Numbered from the stretch's first letter, positions 1 to 9,000 are shown. The stretch is DNA of 64,000 nucleotides from Lachnospiraceae bacterium (GCA_016294075.1 JAEDCQ010000002.1:1-64000), one strand, 5' to 3'. The notes: generated by a model from the letters alone, not told the origin. Numbers and translations: made by a program.

Positions 1-57
1 TGGAAGCTCGTCGGGCTCATAACCCGAAGGTCATAGGTTCAAATCCTATCCCCGCTA
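1..57 (+). tRNA. tRNA-Met (CAU), initiator type, 5' truncated by window edge
   Basis: The anticodon loop carries CAT at 18-20, closed by a stem with three consecutive G:C pairs next to the loop (13-15 with 23-25), a hallmark of initiator tRNA. The T arm (33-37/45-49) and the 3' acceptor half (50-56, discriminator A57) are intact. The acceptor 5' strand and part of the D arm lie outside the window, so the unpaired 1:72 position cannot be checked. No encoded CCA is seen. Confidence 0.9.
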
Positions 58-64
58 CTCAAAT

Positions 65-137
<73 letters not shown>

Positions 138-199
138 TTTTGTTATGCCAGAAATTACTTTGATATAGAAAAAGTAAAGCTGGGCATACTTATTATTAT

Positions 200-272
200 G
201 GAGCACTAGCTCAGTCGGTAGAGCACCTGACTTTTAATCAGGTTGTCGGGGGTTCGAATCCCCCGTGCTTCA
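200..272 (+). tRNA. tRNA-Lys (UUU)
   Basis: Acceptor stem 200-206 pairs with 265-271 (one G-T pair), and A272 is the discriminator. The anticodon stem CCTGA/TCAGG encloses TTT at 233-235. It is the last tRNA before a strong terminator, so it closes the tRNA transcript. CCA is not encoded. Confidence 0.95.
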
Positions 273-277
273 GTACA

Positions 278-320
278 AAAGGCTGTTTTGGAGTTATTCA
301 TCCAAAACAGCCTTTGTTTC
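278..320 (+). terminator. Rho-independent terminator of the tRNA cluster
   Basis: A perfect 15-bp stem (278-292 with 301-315) with an 8-base loop is followed by a T-rich tail. The A-rich 5' flank and T-rich 3' flank suggest it may work in both directions. Confidence 0.85.
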
Positions 321-470
321 TTAATATTATACGAATGTGCTTAGGAATCTGCAATAGCAGCGGATTTATTTGATAATGAAGAATTTATCGGAGCATAATC
401 TTCTTATTTACGATAATATTTGTTATTATATATAGAAGAGAATGAAAAGAAGGATGAGAGAAAAGGAGAT

Positions 471-1175
471 ATGATAAAAGTAATTTTATGGGATATCGAC
501 GGAACTATTTTAGATTTTAAAGAAGCAGAACGCCATGCAATGAAGAATTGCTTCTCTTATTTTGAATTGGGAGAATGCAGTGATGAGATGATTATAAGAT
601 ATGCTTTAATAAACGACAGATATTGGGAACTTTTGGAGAAAGGCGGTATTACAAGACAGGAGTTATTCACGACGCGTTTTCGTGAATTTTTTGTTAAAGA
701 AGGAATCTCTTTTGACAGGCTGGAGGAATTTAATAAAGAATATCAGCATCAACTAGGTGACATGATTTTTTTCCGTGATAACAGTTTCGAATTAATTCGA
801 GAATTAAAAGGATGCGTCAGACAATATGCCGTAACAAACGGTTCGTATAATGTACAGAAACAGAAGCTGACAAAATCAGGATTGGCAGAGCTTTTTGAAG
901 ATTGTTTTATTTCAGACCGGATTGGGGTTGAAAAACCGAACACAGCATTTTTTGATTTTGTAAAAAACAAGATTGGAAATGTTGCGGATGAAGAGATTTT
1001 GATTGTGGGGGATTCCCTGACAAGTGATATGAAAGGCGGAAGTAACGCAGGAATTGTCTGCTGCTGGTATAACCCTGAGAAAAGAGAAAATACCCAAGGG
1101 GTTGTGATTGATTATGAGATTCGTAATCTGCAGGAGATTAAGCAGATATTAGAAAATAAAGGGAATTACAAATGA
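471..1175 (+). CDS. HAD-superfamily hydrolase, YjjG/YfnB nucleotidase family
   Basis: A 234-residue haloacid-dehalogenase phosphatase. Motif I (DIDGT) lies at about residues 8-12, a VTNGS motif II in the middle, a conserved lysine in the EKPN segment, and the GDSLTSD motif III/IV near the C-terminus. The helical cap and overall pattern match YjjG/YfnB proteins, known to dephosphorylate non-canonical pyrimidine nucleotides (nucleotide pool cleaning). I place the start at ATG 471, behind AAAAGGAG at about 461-468; an in-frame TTG at 420 would add 17 residues without a good ribosome site. The protein is cytosolic by sequence. Family assignment is firm; the exact substrate is inferred. Confidence 0.85.
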   Translation: MIKVILWDIDGTILDFKEAERHAMKNCFSYFELGECSDEMIIRYALINDRYWELLEKGGITRQELFTTRFREFFVKEGISFDRLEEFNKEYQHQLGDMIFFRDNSFELIRELKGCVRQYAVTNGSYNVQKQKLTKSGLAELFEDCFISDRIGVEKPNTAFFDFVKNKIGNVADEEILIVGDSLTSDMKGGSNAGIVCCWYNPEKRENTQGVVIDYEIRNLQEIKQILENKGNYK

Positions 1176-1246
1176 TACTTTGAAGCGTAAAGAAAAAATG
1201 GTAAAATAAAGTGCTGTAAAATAAAACATACTGTCGGAGAAACATA

Positions 1247-2635
1247 GTGTCGGATTTATTGGAACATTTACAACAATTACAAAAATCAGATGAATATCCT
1301 CTTCATATGCCGGGACATAAACGGAATTTTGGTACGGATTTTATCGGAAACCCCTATGAAATAGATATTACCGAAATAGAAGGCTATGATAATCTATATG
1401 AGGCAGAAGGGATTTTAAGGGCTGCAATGAAGCGTGCAGCAAAAGTATATAATACAGAAGAAACCTTTTTCCTTGTAAACGGAAGTACAGTAGGTATTTT
1501 GAGCGCAATAACCGGAGTGACAAAAAGCGGAGATTGTATATTAGCGGCGAGGAACTGCCATAAATCTGTTTTTCATGCAATGGAATTAAGGAGTTTAAAA
1601 GGTGTTTATCTGCATCCGGAGATATTAGAAGATTGGGACATGCCGGGAGCCGTAAGTCCGAGTGAAGTACAGCAGAAGCTTAAGGAATATCCGGATATTA
1701 AAGCGGTTGTCATTACCTCTCCGACTTATGAGGGTATTGTTTCTCCGATAAAGGAAATTGCGGAAATTGCACATAATGCAGGCATCCCGCTTATTGTAGA
1801 TGAGGCACACGGAGCTCATTTTCCGTTTGATGAACGTTTCCCTCAAAGCGCAATACAGGAAGGCGCGGACATAGTTATCCACAGTATGCATAAAACATTG
1901 CCTTCTTTTACACAGACTGCATTGATTCATTTGAAAAGAGGGTATGCTGATATAGATAGAATAAAGGAATATATCGGCTACTATCAGACAAGTTCACCAT
2001 CGTATCTGTTTATGGCAGGAATGGATTTTTGTATAGACCTGATAGAGAAGATGGGTTCTCATATTTGGGATGATTTTTTCCGTATGCGTGGGCAGTTCCT
2101 GAAATGTACGGAAAAGCTTTCCCATATTCGGATATATCAGGGAAACGACCCCTGCAAGCTTGTAATTTCTGTAAAAGGAACCAATATGACCGGCAGGGAA
2201 TTGCAGATAAGACTCTTGAATCAATATCATATACAGGTTGAAATGGCGGCAGAGAGCTATGTTCTGGGTATTATTACAATGTGTGATACAAAAGAAGGCT
2301 TTGAGCGCCTGGCAGATGCTTTATCTGAAATAGATAAAAATCTTTCGGAGAGTTTAGAAACGGTAAAGATTCCTGTTATCTGCAAACCAGGACAAGAAGA
2401 TATGGTATATTCTTTATCGGAAATGCGTGACATGGAAAAAGAGGAAATTCCATTAATTAGTTCTAAAGGCAGGGTGTCGGCTGATTATGTAAACCTATAT
2501 CCGCCGGGAATTCCCATTCTTCTTCCGGGAGAATGTATTTCAAATGAGCATATTATGCTGATAGAGGGATACCTTAGGAAAAAACTGCATGTGCAGGGTC
2601 TTTTTGATGAAAAGATATTGGTATTGAAGGAGTGA
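1247..2635 (+). CDS. Orn/Lys/Arg decarboxylase family PLP enzyme (YaaO/SpeA-like)
   Basis: A 462-residue fold-type I PLP enzyme. The N-terminus has the typical HMPGHKR segment, the DEAHGAH segment carries the PLP-binding aspartate, and the HSMHK segment carries the Schiff-base lysine. A smaller C-terminal Orn/Lys/Arg decarboxylase domain follows. Known members make agmatine, cadaverine or putrescine; the substrate cannot be told from sequence. The start is GTG 1247, six bases after GGAGA. The last codons overlap the ribosome site of pyk, so the two are coupled. The position matches yaaO at the head of the Bacillus yaaO-holB neighbourhood. Confidence 0.85.
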   Translation: MSDLLEHLQQLQKSDEYPLHMPGHKRNFGTDFIGNPYEIDITEIEGYDNLYEAEGILRAAMKRAAKVYNTEETFFLVNGSTVGILSAITGVTKSGDCILAARNCHKSVFHAMELRSLKGVYLHPEILEDWDMPGAVSPSEVQQKLKEYPDIKAVVITSPTYEGIVSPIKEIAEIAHNAGIPLIVDEAHGAHFPFDERFPQSAIQEGADIVIHSMHKTLPSFTQTALIHLKRGYADIDRIKEYIGYYQTSSPSYLFMAGMDFCIDLIEKMGSHIWDDFFRMRGQFLKCTEKLSHIRIYQGNDPCKLVISVKGTNMTGRELQIRLLNQYHIQVEMAAESYVLGIITMCDTKEGFERLADALSEIDKNLSESLETVKIPVICKPGQEDMVYSLSEMRDMEKEEIPLISSKGRVSADYVNLYPPGIPILLPGECISNEHIMLIEGYLRKKLHVQGLFDEKILVLKE

Positions 2636-2637
2636 CT

Positions 2638-4053
2638 ATGAAAAACACAAAAATTATTTGTACAATAGGACCGGCTTCACAGAAGCCGGAGATAATTAAG
2701 GATTTAATTTTAGCGGGAATGGATGTGGCAAGATTAAATTTCTCGCATGGTTCTTATGAAGAACAGGAGCAGAAATTCAGGATGATTGAAGCTGCTGCAA
2801 AGGAGGTCGGACGTCCGGTGGCCATATTGCAGGATACAAAAGGACCTGAAATAAGGCTCCGTGACTTTGTGAACGGAAAAGAGCAACTGACTGCGGGACA
2901 GCTTTTTACACTTACAACAAATGAAATACCGGGAACAAACGAAAAGGCTGCAATCTCTTACAAACAGCTTCCTAAGGATGTAAAAGAGGGGATGGCAATC
3001 TTAATAGACGATGGTCTGATTGAGATGAAGGTGGAAAGTGTAACAGATACAGATATCGTATGCCGGGTTATTAATGGCGGATTTGTTTCCAATAAAAAAG
3101 GTGTTAATGTTCCGGGAGCTGAATTATCGATGCCTTTTATCAGTGATGTTGACAGAGAGGATATTCTGTTCGGAATTAAGATGGGATTTGATTTCCTTGC
3201 TGCCTCTTTTGTACGTTCCAAGGAGGACATTCTGGAAGTCAGAAAGCTCTTAGACGAACATGGTGCAAAAACGAAGGTAATCGCAAAAATCGAAAACATG
3301 CAGGGTATTCGTAATCTTATCGAAATTTTGGAGGTATCGGATGGCATTATGGTTGCCCGTGGTGACATGGGAGTTGAGATTCCTTTAGAAGAGGTTCCCG
3401 TTATCCAGAAGAAAATGATTAAGAAGGCGATCTTAATGGGTAAGCACGTAATTACCGCAACACAGATGCTTGAGTCTATGACAAAGAATCCTAGACCGAC
3501 GAGAGCGGAAGCAACCGATGTTGCCAATGCGATTTACGACGGAACAACGGCTATTATGTTATCCGGTGAAACCGCAAACGGAGAGTATCCGGTTGAAGCG
3601 GTAAAGACGATGGCAAGGATTGCGGAGCGTACAGAATTGGATATTGATTATGCAAACCGTTTCCACCGTCTTGAAGTGACAAGGGAAAATAATATAACAA
3701 ATGCGATTTCCCATGCAACGTGCACAACCGCTATGGATTTAAAGGCTGCGGCGATTATCACGGTTACTATGTCCGGATTTACGGCAGAAATGATTGCGCG
3801 GTATAAGCCAACCTGCGAGATTATTGCCTGCTCCATTGACCCTTGCGTGTGTCGTCAGGCTAATTTATTATGGGGTGTAAGACCTCTTGTAATTGAGAAA
3901 AAGGAAAATGCCGATGATTTATTTAAGGAAGCGGTACGTTCCAGTTTAGATGCAGGATATATTAAAAAAGGGGACGTAGTTGTAATTACGGCAGGAGTTC
4001 CGCTTGGAATTTCCGGTAAAACAAATATGATTCGTGTTGTAGAAGCAGAATAA
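2638..4053 (+). CDS. pyk: Pyruvate kinase
   Basis: Converts phosphoenolpyruvate and ADP to pyruvate and ATP, the last step of glycolysis. The 471-residue product has the N-terminal TKIICTIGPAS segment, the RLNFSHG segment, the active-site IAKIEN motif (catalytic lysine), the ARGDMGVE motif and the ATQMLESM signature. It ends without the extra C-terminal phosphohistidine domain found in Bacillus and Geobacillus enzymes. The start ATG 2638 follows AAGGAG at 2627-2632; an in-frame GTG at 2632 overlaps that site and is unlikely. It is translationally coupled to the preceding decarboxylase and occupies the place where Bacillus has tmk and yaaQ. Confidence 0.96.
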   Translation: MKNTKIICTIGPASQKPEIIKDLILAGMDVARLNFSHGSYEEQEQKFRMIEAAAKEVGRPVAILQDTKGPEIRLRDFVNGKEQLTAGQLFTLTTNEIPGTNEKAAISYKQLPKDVKEGMAILIDDGLIEMKVESVTDTDIVCRVINGGFVSNKKGVNVPGAELSMPFISDVDREDILFGIKMGFDFLAASFVRSKEDILEVRKLLDEHGAKTKVIAKIENMQGIRNLIEILEVSDGIMVARGDMGVEIPLEEVPVIQKKMIKKAILMGKHVITATQMLESMTKNPRPTRAEATDVANAIYDGTTAIMLSGETANGEYPVEAVKTMARIAERTELDIDYANRFHRLEVTRENNITNAISHATCTTAMDLKAAAIITVTMSGFTAEMIARYKPTCEIIACSIDPCVCRQANLLWGVRPLVIEKKENADDLFKEAVRSSLDAGYIKKGDVVVITAGVPLGISGKTNMIRVVEAE

Positions 4054-4071
4054 AAGAGGGGGGTGACAGGT

Positions 4072-4512
4072 GTGGATATGAAAATAAATCAGGTAATGCA
4101 GGCGCAGCCGGTTGAGCAGGCTAAACAGGAGATACCGACGGACGGCTCTTTCAAATTCACGCTTGTCAGCCACATTGAGGAAGCCCAGCTGCAGGAACGG
4201 CTGACAGCGATGATGGAACAGATTACCATGCAGGGCGAGAAATTGGCAAAGCATCGTGATGTAAAAGATATGAAGCGTTATCGTGGGTTGATAAAAGAAT
4301 TTTTAAATGAGATTGTGGGACGTTCACATGAATTCTCAAGAGAAAATTTCTTAGACAGAAAGGGCCGGCACCGAGTGTATGGTATTATACGTCTGGTGGA
4401 TCAGAATCTGGATGAATTGGCGCAGGAGCTGGTAAAGGATGAGAAGGATAATATTTCAATTTTAGCAAAAATCGGAGAAATCCGGGGATTGCTTCTTGAT
4501 ATTTTTACTTGA
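4072..4512 (+). CDS. yaaR: YaaR family protein (DUF327)
   Basis: A protein of about 146 residues, largely helical and charged, matching the YaaR/DUF327 family that lies just before holB in many Firmicutes. Its function is not established. The C-terminal half (segments LIKEFLNEIVG and RLVDQNLDELAQEL) is the conserved part. The start is uncertain: GTG 4072 is eight bases after a G-rich Shine-Dalgarno (4058-4063), while ATG 4078 and GTG 4063 are in frame alternatives. It lies 18 bases after pyk and 17 bases before the holB start, so it belongs to the same operon. Confidence 0.8.
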   Translation: MDMKINQVMQAQPVEQAKQEIPTDGSFKFTLVSHIEEAQLQERLTAMMEQITMQGEKLAKHRDVKDMKRYRGLIKEFLNEIVGRSHEFSRENFLDRKGRHRVYGIIRLVDQNLDELAQELVKDEKDNISILAKIGEIRGLLLDIFT

Positions 4513-4529
4513 TTTGGAGGAAATGGAAA

Positions 4530-5519
4530 ATGGCACATTTTTCAGATATTATCGGTCAGGATATGATAAAGGAACATCTGCAGGGAGCTTTGGCAGCAGG
4601 GAAAACCTCACATGCATATATTATTCATGGTGAAAAGAGCAGCGGAAAAGAATTTATTGCCAATCTTTTTGCAATGGCATTACAGTGCGAAGGACAGGGA
4701 ACCGACCCGTGTGGTGAATGCGCCTCCTGTAAACAGGCACTTAGTAAAAATCATCCGGACATCATACGTGTTACACACGAAAAACCAAATACAATCAGTG
4801 TAGACGATATCCGCACGCAGGTAAACGGTGATATTGTAATTAAGCCTTATAAGGGACCAAAGAAAATATATATTATCAATGAAGCGGAGAAGATGAATAC
4901 TGCTGCGCAGAATGCACTGTTAAAAACATTGGAGGAGCCGCCGGAGTATGGCGTGATTATTCTTCTTACAACAAATCTGGAATCATTCCTACAGACAATT
5001 ATCAGCCGTTGTATTGTCCTTTCCATGAAGCCCGCCTCTGACAGTAGTATACAGGAATATCTGATGAAAGAATATCGTATTCCGGATTATAAAGCGGCAG
5101 TATGTGCGGCATTTGCCCGCGGGAATGTGGGGAAAGCAAGACTTTTAGCATCCAGTGAGGATTTCGATAATATCAAAGAAGAAGCTATTACCCTTTTAAA
5201 ATACATCGATGAGATGGAAATACATGAGATTACCAAAGCAATTAAGAAAATAGGTGAATATAAGCTTGAAATTAACGATTTTCTTGACATATTGGCAATC
5301 TGGTATCGGGACGCACTTTTATTCAAAGCAACAAAAGATGTAAACCACTTGATTTTTAAGGATGAAATACAGTATATTAAAAAGACAGCATCTAAGAGCA
5401 CTTATGAAGGTATTGAAATTATTATTAAGGCACTTGATAATGCGAAGAGAAGACTGTCTGCCAACGTTAGTTTCGATTTAACGATGGAACTGCTTTTATT
5501 AACAATAAAAGAAAATTAG
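4530..5519 (+). CDS. holB: DNA polymerase III subunit delta'
   Basis: A 329-residue clamp-loader subunit that works with delta and DnaX (gamma/tau, also in this window at 29927) to load the beta clamp. It shows a P-loop-like segment (GEKSSGKE) in which the usual Ser/Thr after the lysine is replaced, consistent with delta' being inactive or weak in ATP hydrolysis. A four-cysteine zinc module lies at about residues 52-68, followed by the NALLKTLEEPP segment and an SRC motif. The start ATG 4530 follows TTGGAGG at 4514-4520. Confidence 0.92.
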   Translation: MAHFSDIIGQDMIKEHLQGALAAGKTSHAYIIHGEKSSGKEFIANLFAMALQCEGQGTDPCGECASCKQALSKNHPDIIRVTHEKPNTISVDDIRTQVNGDIVIKPYKGPKKIYIINEAEKMNTAAQNALLKTLEEPPEYGVIILLTTNLESFLQTIISRCIVLSMKPASDSSIQEYLMKEYRIPDYKAAVCAAFARGNVGKARLLASSEDFDNIKEEAITLLKYIDEMEIHEITKAIKKIGEYKLEINDFLDILAIWYRDALLFKATKDVNHLIFKDEIQYIKKTASKSTYEGIEIIIKALDNAKRRLSANVSFDLTMELLLLTIKEN

Positions 5520-5538
5520 GAATTTGTGAGGTGTATAG

Positions 5539-6444
5539 ATGATAAAGGTAATTGGTGTTCGATTTCGTACCGCAGGGAAGATATATTTTTTTGACCCTTT
5601 AGCATATGAAATTAAAAAAGGTGACCATGTTATTGTAGAAACGGCGCGCGGAATCGAATTCGGAACGGTTGTAGGAGCTCCGAGAGAAGTAGAGGATGAT
5701 AAGGTTATTCAACCGTTAAAACCGGTTCTCCGTATTGCGACGCCAAAAGATGTGGAGCAGGAAGCCGCTAACCGGGAAAAAGAAAAAGAAGCATTTAAGA
5801 TTTGTCTGGAAAAGATTCATAAGCATGGACTTGCCATGAAATTAATAGATGCAGAATATACCTTTGACAATAATAAGGTTCTGTTTTATTTTACAGCAGA
5901 CGGACGTATTGATTTTCGTGAACTTGTAAAAGATCTTGCCGCTGTGTTTAAGACGCGAATTGAGCTGCGTCAAATTGGAGTAAGGGATGAGACCAAAATT
6001 TTAGGCGGAATCGGCATCTGCGGAAGACCGCTTTGCTGTCATACACATTTATCCGAGTTTATTCCGGTATCTATCAAGATGGCAAAGGAACAAAACCTGT
6101 CCCTGAATCCGACAAAGATATCCGGAGTCTGTGGCAGATTAATGTGCTGTCTGAAGCATGAGGAAGAGACATATGAAGAATTAAACCGCAGGCTTCCGAA
6201 TGTAGGCGACCCGGTTACAACTAAAGACGGACAGAAGGGTGAGGTTCACAGCATTAATATTCTCCGTCAGTTGGTTAAGGTAATTGTAGAAAACGGAGAT
6301 GAAAAAGAGATTCATGAATATCCGGTTGATGAGCTTCGTTTTAAGAGAAGACATAAAAAAGAAAAAATCAAACTGTCCCCGGAAGAAATGAAGGAGCTGG
6401 AGAAGCTGGAAAAACAGGATCAGACCGCTTCTCTTGATGATTAA
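5539..6444 (+). CDS. ricT: RicT/YaaT, PSP1-domain iron-sulfur protein
   Basis: A 301-residue protein with a PSP1 C-terminal domain. The conserved cysteines C161, C166, C167, C198, C203 and C204 (CGRPLCC and CGRLMCC) are all present. In Bacillus subtilis the homologue forms the Ric complex with RicA and RicF, binds [4Fe-4S] clusters and helps RNase Y mature mRNAs; it also affects sporulation and biofilm signalling. The C-terminus is lysine/glutamate rich. A GTGAGG ribosome site precedes ATG 5539. It sits 19 bases after holB, the same order as in Bacillus. RicA and RicF are not in this window. Confidence 0.92.
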   Translation: MIKVIGVRFRTAGKIYFFDPLAYEIKKGDHVIVETARGIEFGTVVGAPREVEDDKVIQPLKPVLRIATPKDVEQEAANREKEKEAFKICLEKIHKHGLAMKLIDAEYTFDNNKVLFYFTADGRIDFRELVKDLAAVFKTRIELRQIGVRDETKILGGIGICGRPLCCHTHLSEFIPVSIKMAKEQNLSLNPTKISGVCGRLMCCLKHEEETYEELNRRLPNVGDPVTTKDGQKGEVHSINILRQLVKVIVENGDEKEIHEYPVDELRFKRRHKKEKIKLSPEEMKELEKLEKQDQTASLDD

Positions 6445-6447
6445 CGG

Positions 6448-7185
6448 ATGAAGGTTTATATTAAGCCAAACGAAAGAATTGATGATTTGCAACGAAACGG
6501 TTATCGGATTATTCAAGACCCGGACCGTTTTTGTTTTGGAATGGATGCAGTATTGCTGTCGGGTTTTGCAACGGCGAAAAAGGGTGATTTCGTTCTCGAT
6601 CTCGGTACGGGAACCGGAATTATTCCAATCCTTATGGAAGCGAAAACGGAAGCGGCACATCTGACGGCACTTGAGATTCAACCGGAAAGTGCGGATATGG
6701 CAAGGCGGAGTGTCAGCCTAAACGGGCTGGATGAGAAAATTTCAGTCATAACGGGAGATATAAAAGAGGCAAAGGAGCTGTTTCCGAAAGCGTCTTTTCA
6801 GGTAATAACATCAAATCCTCCGTATATGATAGGGCAGCACGGTCTGGTGAACCCGCATGGAGAAAAGGCAATTGCGCGTCATGAGATACTTTGTACACTC
6901 AAGGATGTTATTGAGAATGCGGCAGTATTATTAGTGCCGGGCGGACATTTTTTCATGGTACACCGTCCGTTTCGTCTTGTGGAAATCATGACAACATTGG
7001 TTGAATATCATTTGGAGCCAAAACGCATGCGTCTGGTATATCCATATGTGGATAAAGAGCCTAATATGGTATTAATAGAAGCCGTCAGAGGCGGAAAATC
7101 GCGTTTAGAGGTAGAAAAACCTCTGATTGTATATGAAAAACCGGGTATATATACGAGTGAGATATATGATGTATACGGTTACTAA
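6448..7185 (+). CDS. TrmN6-like SAM-dependent methyltransferase (YabB family)
   Basis: A 245-residue Rossmann methyltransferase. The SAM-binding DLGTGTGIIP motif lies at about residues 50-60 and the NPPYM catalytic motif, typical of N6-adenine methyltransferases, at about 126-130. Homologues modify A37 of tRNA1(Val) in E. coli (TrmN6/YfiC) and the Bacillus member is YabB. It begins three bases after ricT with no clear ribosome site of its own, suggesting coupling. The Bacillus gene yabA, usually between ricT and yabB, is absent. Confidence 0.85.
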   Translation: MKVYIKPNERIDDLQRNGYRIIQDPDRFCFGMDAVLLSGFATAKKGDFVLDLGTGTGIIPILMEAKTEAAHLTALEIQPESADMARRSVSLNGLDEKISVITGDIKEAKELFPKASFQVITSNPPYMIGQHGLVNPHGEKAIARHEILCTLKDVIENAAVLLVPGGHFFMVHRPFRLVEIMTTLVEYHLEPKRMRLVYPYVDKEPNMVLIEAVRGGKSRLEVEKPLIVYEKPGIYTSEIYDVYGY

Positions 7186-7202
7186 ATAAGAGGGAGGAAA
7201 TC

Positions 7203-8045
7203 ATGTCAGGAGTTTTGTATTTGTGTGCTACACCGATTGGAAACCTGCAGGATATGACACCACGAGTAATAGAAACACTGAAGGAAGTGGATCTGATTGC
7301 AGCGGAGGATACAAGAAACAGCCGCAAGCTGATGACGCATTTTCAGATTTCTACCCCTATGACAAGTTATCATGAATATAATAAAGTGGAAAAGGCGCAT
7401 ACTTTAATTTCCAAGCTGGTGGCAGGATTAAATATCGCCTTGATTACGGATGCAGGAACTCCTGCGATATCAGACCCCGGAGAGGTTCTTGTGAAAATGT
7501 GCCACGAGGCCGGAATTACGGTAACTTCCCTGCCCGGACCTTCTGCGTTAATTACGGCACTTACATTATCCGGCTTATCTACAAGAAGATTTTGTTTTGA
7601 AGGATTTCTTCCGGCAGATAAAAAAGAGCGGAAATTGATTTATCAGGAACTGAAAAACGAAACCCGCACGATAATACTATATGAGGCACCCCACCATTTA
7701 AAAGCCACCTTAAACGAATTATATGAAGAGCTGGGAGAGCGTAAAATTACATTATGCCGGGAGCTGACAAAGAAATTTGAGACGGTTTTTCCCACAACTT
7801 TGAAAAATGCTGTTACATATTATGAAGAAAATGAGCCGCGCGGAGAATATGTACTTGTATTGGAAGGAAAAAGTCTGAAGCAAAAAATAGAGGAACAGCA
7901 GGAAAGCTTTGCTGACATGTCGATTGAGGAACATATGAAGCTTTATGAGGGAAAGGGAATCGAGCGCAAGGAGGCTATGAAGCTTGTGGCAAAGGATAGG
8001 GGGATATCCAAGAGGGAAGTGTATCAATATTTGTTAAAAATGTAA
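7203..8045 (+). CDS. rsmI: 16S rRNA (cytidine1402-2'-O)-methyltransferase RsmI
   Basis: A 280-residue tetrapyrrole-methylase-fold enzyme that 2'-O-methylates C1402 in the ribosomal decoding centre. Characteristic segments are LYLCATPIGNLQD at the N-terminus, AAEDTRNSRKL, ITDAGTPAISDPG and the SLPGPSALITAL stretch. A helical C-terminal tail (about residues 240-280) is common in Firmicutes members. The start ATG 7203 follows GAGGGAGG. It ends the holB-type operon. The yazA nuclease gene that lies before it in Bacillus is missing here. Confidence 0.93.
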   Translation: MSGVLYLCATPIGNLQDMTPRVIETLKEVDLIAAEDTRNSRKLMTHFQISTPMTSYHEYNKVEKAHTLISKLVAGLNIALITDAGTPAISDPGEVLVKMCHEAGITVTSLPGPSALITALTLSGLSTRRFCFEGFLPADKKERKLIYQELKNETRTIILYEAPHHLKATLNELYEELGERKITLCRELTKKFETVFPTTLKNAVTYYEENEPRGEYVLVLEGKSLKQKIEEQQESFADMSIEEHMKLYEGKGIERKEAMKLVAKDRGISKREVYQYLLKM

Positions 8046-8103
8046 TTTTATGCGAAAAATATAAAAAAATGGAGAGATTCTTTCCTTTTAAACAGAATTA
8101 ATC

Positions 8104-8131
8104 TTGTATTTATAAAAGAATGTGCTAGAAT
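8104..8131 (+). promoter_or_regulatory. SigA-type promoter of the amino acid ABC operon
   Basis: A -35 box TTGTAT (8104-8109) and an extended -10 box TG-C-TAGAAT (8123-8131) are spaced by 16 bases. Transcription would start near 8138, giving a leader of about 40 bases. No riboswitch-like structure is seen in it. Confidence 0.6.
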
Positions 8132-8177
8132 ATGTCTGTTAAGAAGTTTATAAATATGAGTTTTAGGAGGAGATTTT

Positions 8178-8975
8178 ATGAAGAAATTAGTTTCACTTAT
8201 TCTTATGGCAGCTATGATGCTCTCATTGGTAGCATGTGGCAGTAAAGCACCGGAAAATACAGTACATTCCGTAGATGATCTTCCGGGCAAGACAATCGGT
8301 GTTCAGCTTGGTACAACCGGTGATATTTATGCAAGTGACTATGAAGCAGAAGGTTCTACTATTGAACGTTACAACAAGGGCGCGGATGCTGTTCAGGCTT
8401 TAAAGCAGGGAAAGATTGACTGTGTAATTATTGATGAGCAGCCGGCAAAGGCTTTTTGCGAAAAGAACAGCGACCTTACTATCTTAGAAGAGGAATTTGC
8501 ATTAGAAGAATATGCAATTTGTATTTCTAAAGATAATACAGAGTTAAAGGAAAAAATTAACGCTGCTCTCAGCGAATTAAAGGCTGAAGGTACATTAGAT
8601 GCAATTATTGCCAATTATATCGGAGATGATACAAAGGGAAAAACACCTTATGTTTCTCCGGAAGGAATTGACCGTTCAAACGGTATATTGGTAATGGCAA
8701 CAAATGCAGCTTTTGAGCCGTATGAATTTTATCAGGACCAGAAAGTTGTTGGTATTGATGCGGAAATGGCACAGGCTGTTTGTGATAAGCTTGGCATGGA
8801 ATTAAAAATTGAAGATATGGAATTTGATTCTATTATCAATGCAGTAACAAGCGGAAAAGCAGACGTGGGTGTTGCGGGAATGACTGTAACGGAAGACCGT
8901 TTAAAGAGTGTTGATTTCTCGGATCCTTATACAACTGCTACACAGGTTATTATTGTTCGTAAAGACGCTGAATAA
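8178..8975 (+). CDS. Amino acid ABC transporter substrate-binding lipoprotein, circularly permuted SBP_bac_3 domain
   Basis: A 265-residue lipoprotein with a signal peptide ending in the lipobox LVAC (Cys20). The domain order is swapped relative to ordinary polar amino acid binding proteins. The segment normally second (SVDDLPGKTIGVQLGTTG, then the KQGKIDCVIID lobe and the final helices) comes first at residues 30-149. A 20-residue linker follows. The segment normally first (MATNAAFEPYEF, DAEMAQAV, SGKADVGVAGMTVTEDR, FSDPY) comes last at residues 169-265. The cut falls at the inter-lobe crossover. Key ligand-site segments are intact, so it is probably functional. It heads an operon with a permease and an ATPase; the substrate is a polar amino acid of unknown identity. 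Confidence 0.88.
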   Translation: MKKLVSLILMAAMMLSLVACGSKAPENTVHSVDDLPGKTIGVQLGTTGDIYASDYEAEGSTIERYNKGADAVQALKQGKIDCVIIDEQPAKAFCEKNSDLTILEEEFALEEYAICISKDNTELKEKINAALSELKAEGTLDAIIANYIGDDTKGKTPYVSPEGIDRSNGILVMATNAAFEPYEFYQDQKVVGIDAEMAQAVCDKLGMELKIEDMEFDSIINAVTSGKADVGVAGMTVTEDRLKSVDFSDPYTTATQVIIVRKDAE

Positions 8976-9000
8976 GATATATTATTAAAGAGGTACTATT

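Noticed and set aside
2958..3527. A 189-codon minus-strand open frame inside pyk
   Set aside because: It is antisense to conserved pyruvate kinase motifs, lacks a ribosome site, and its predicted residues show no domain pattern.
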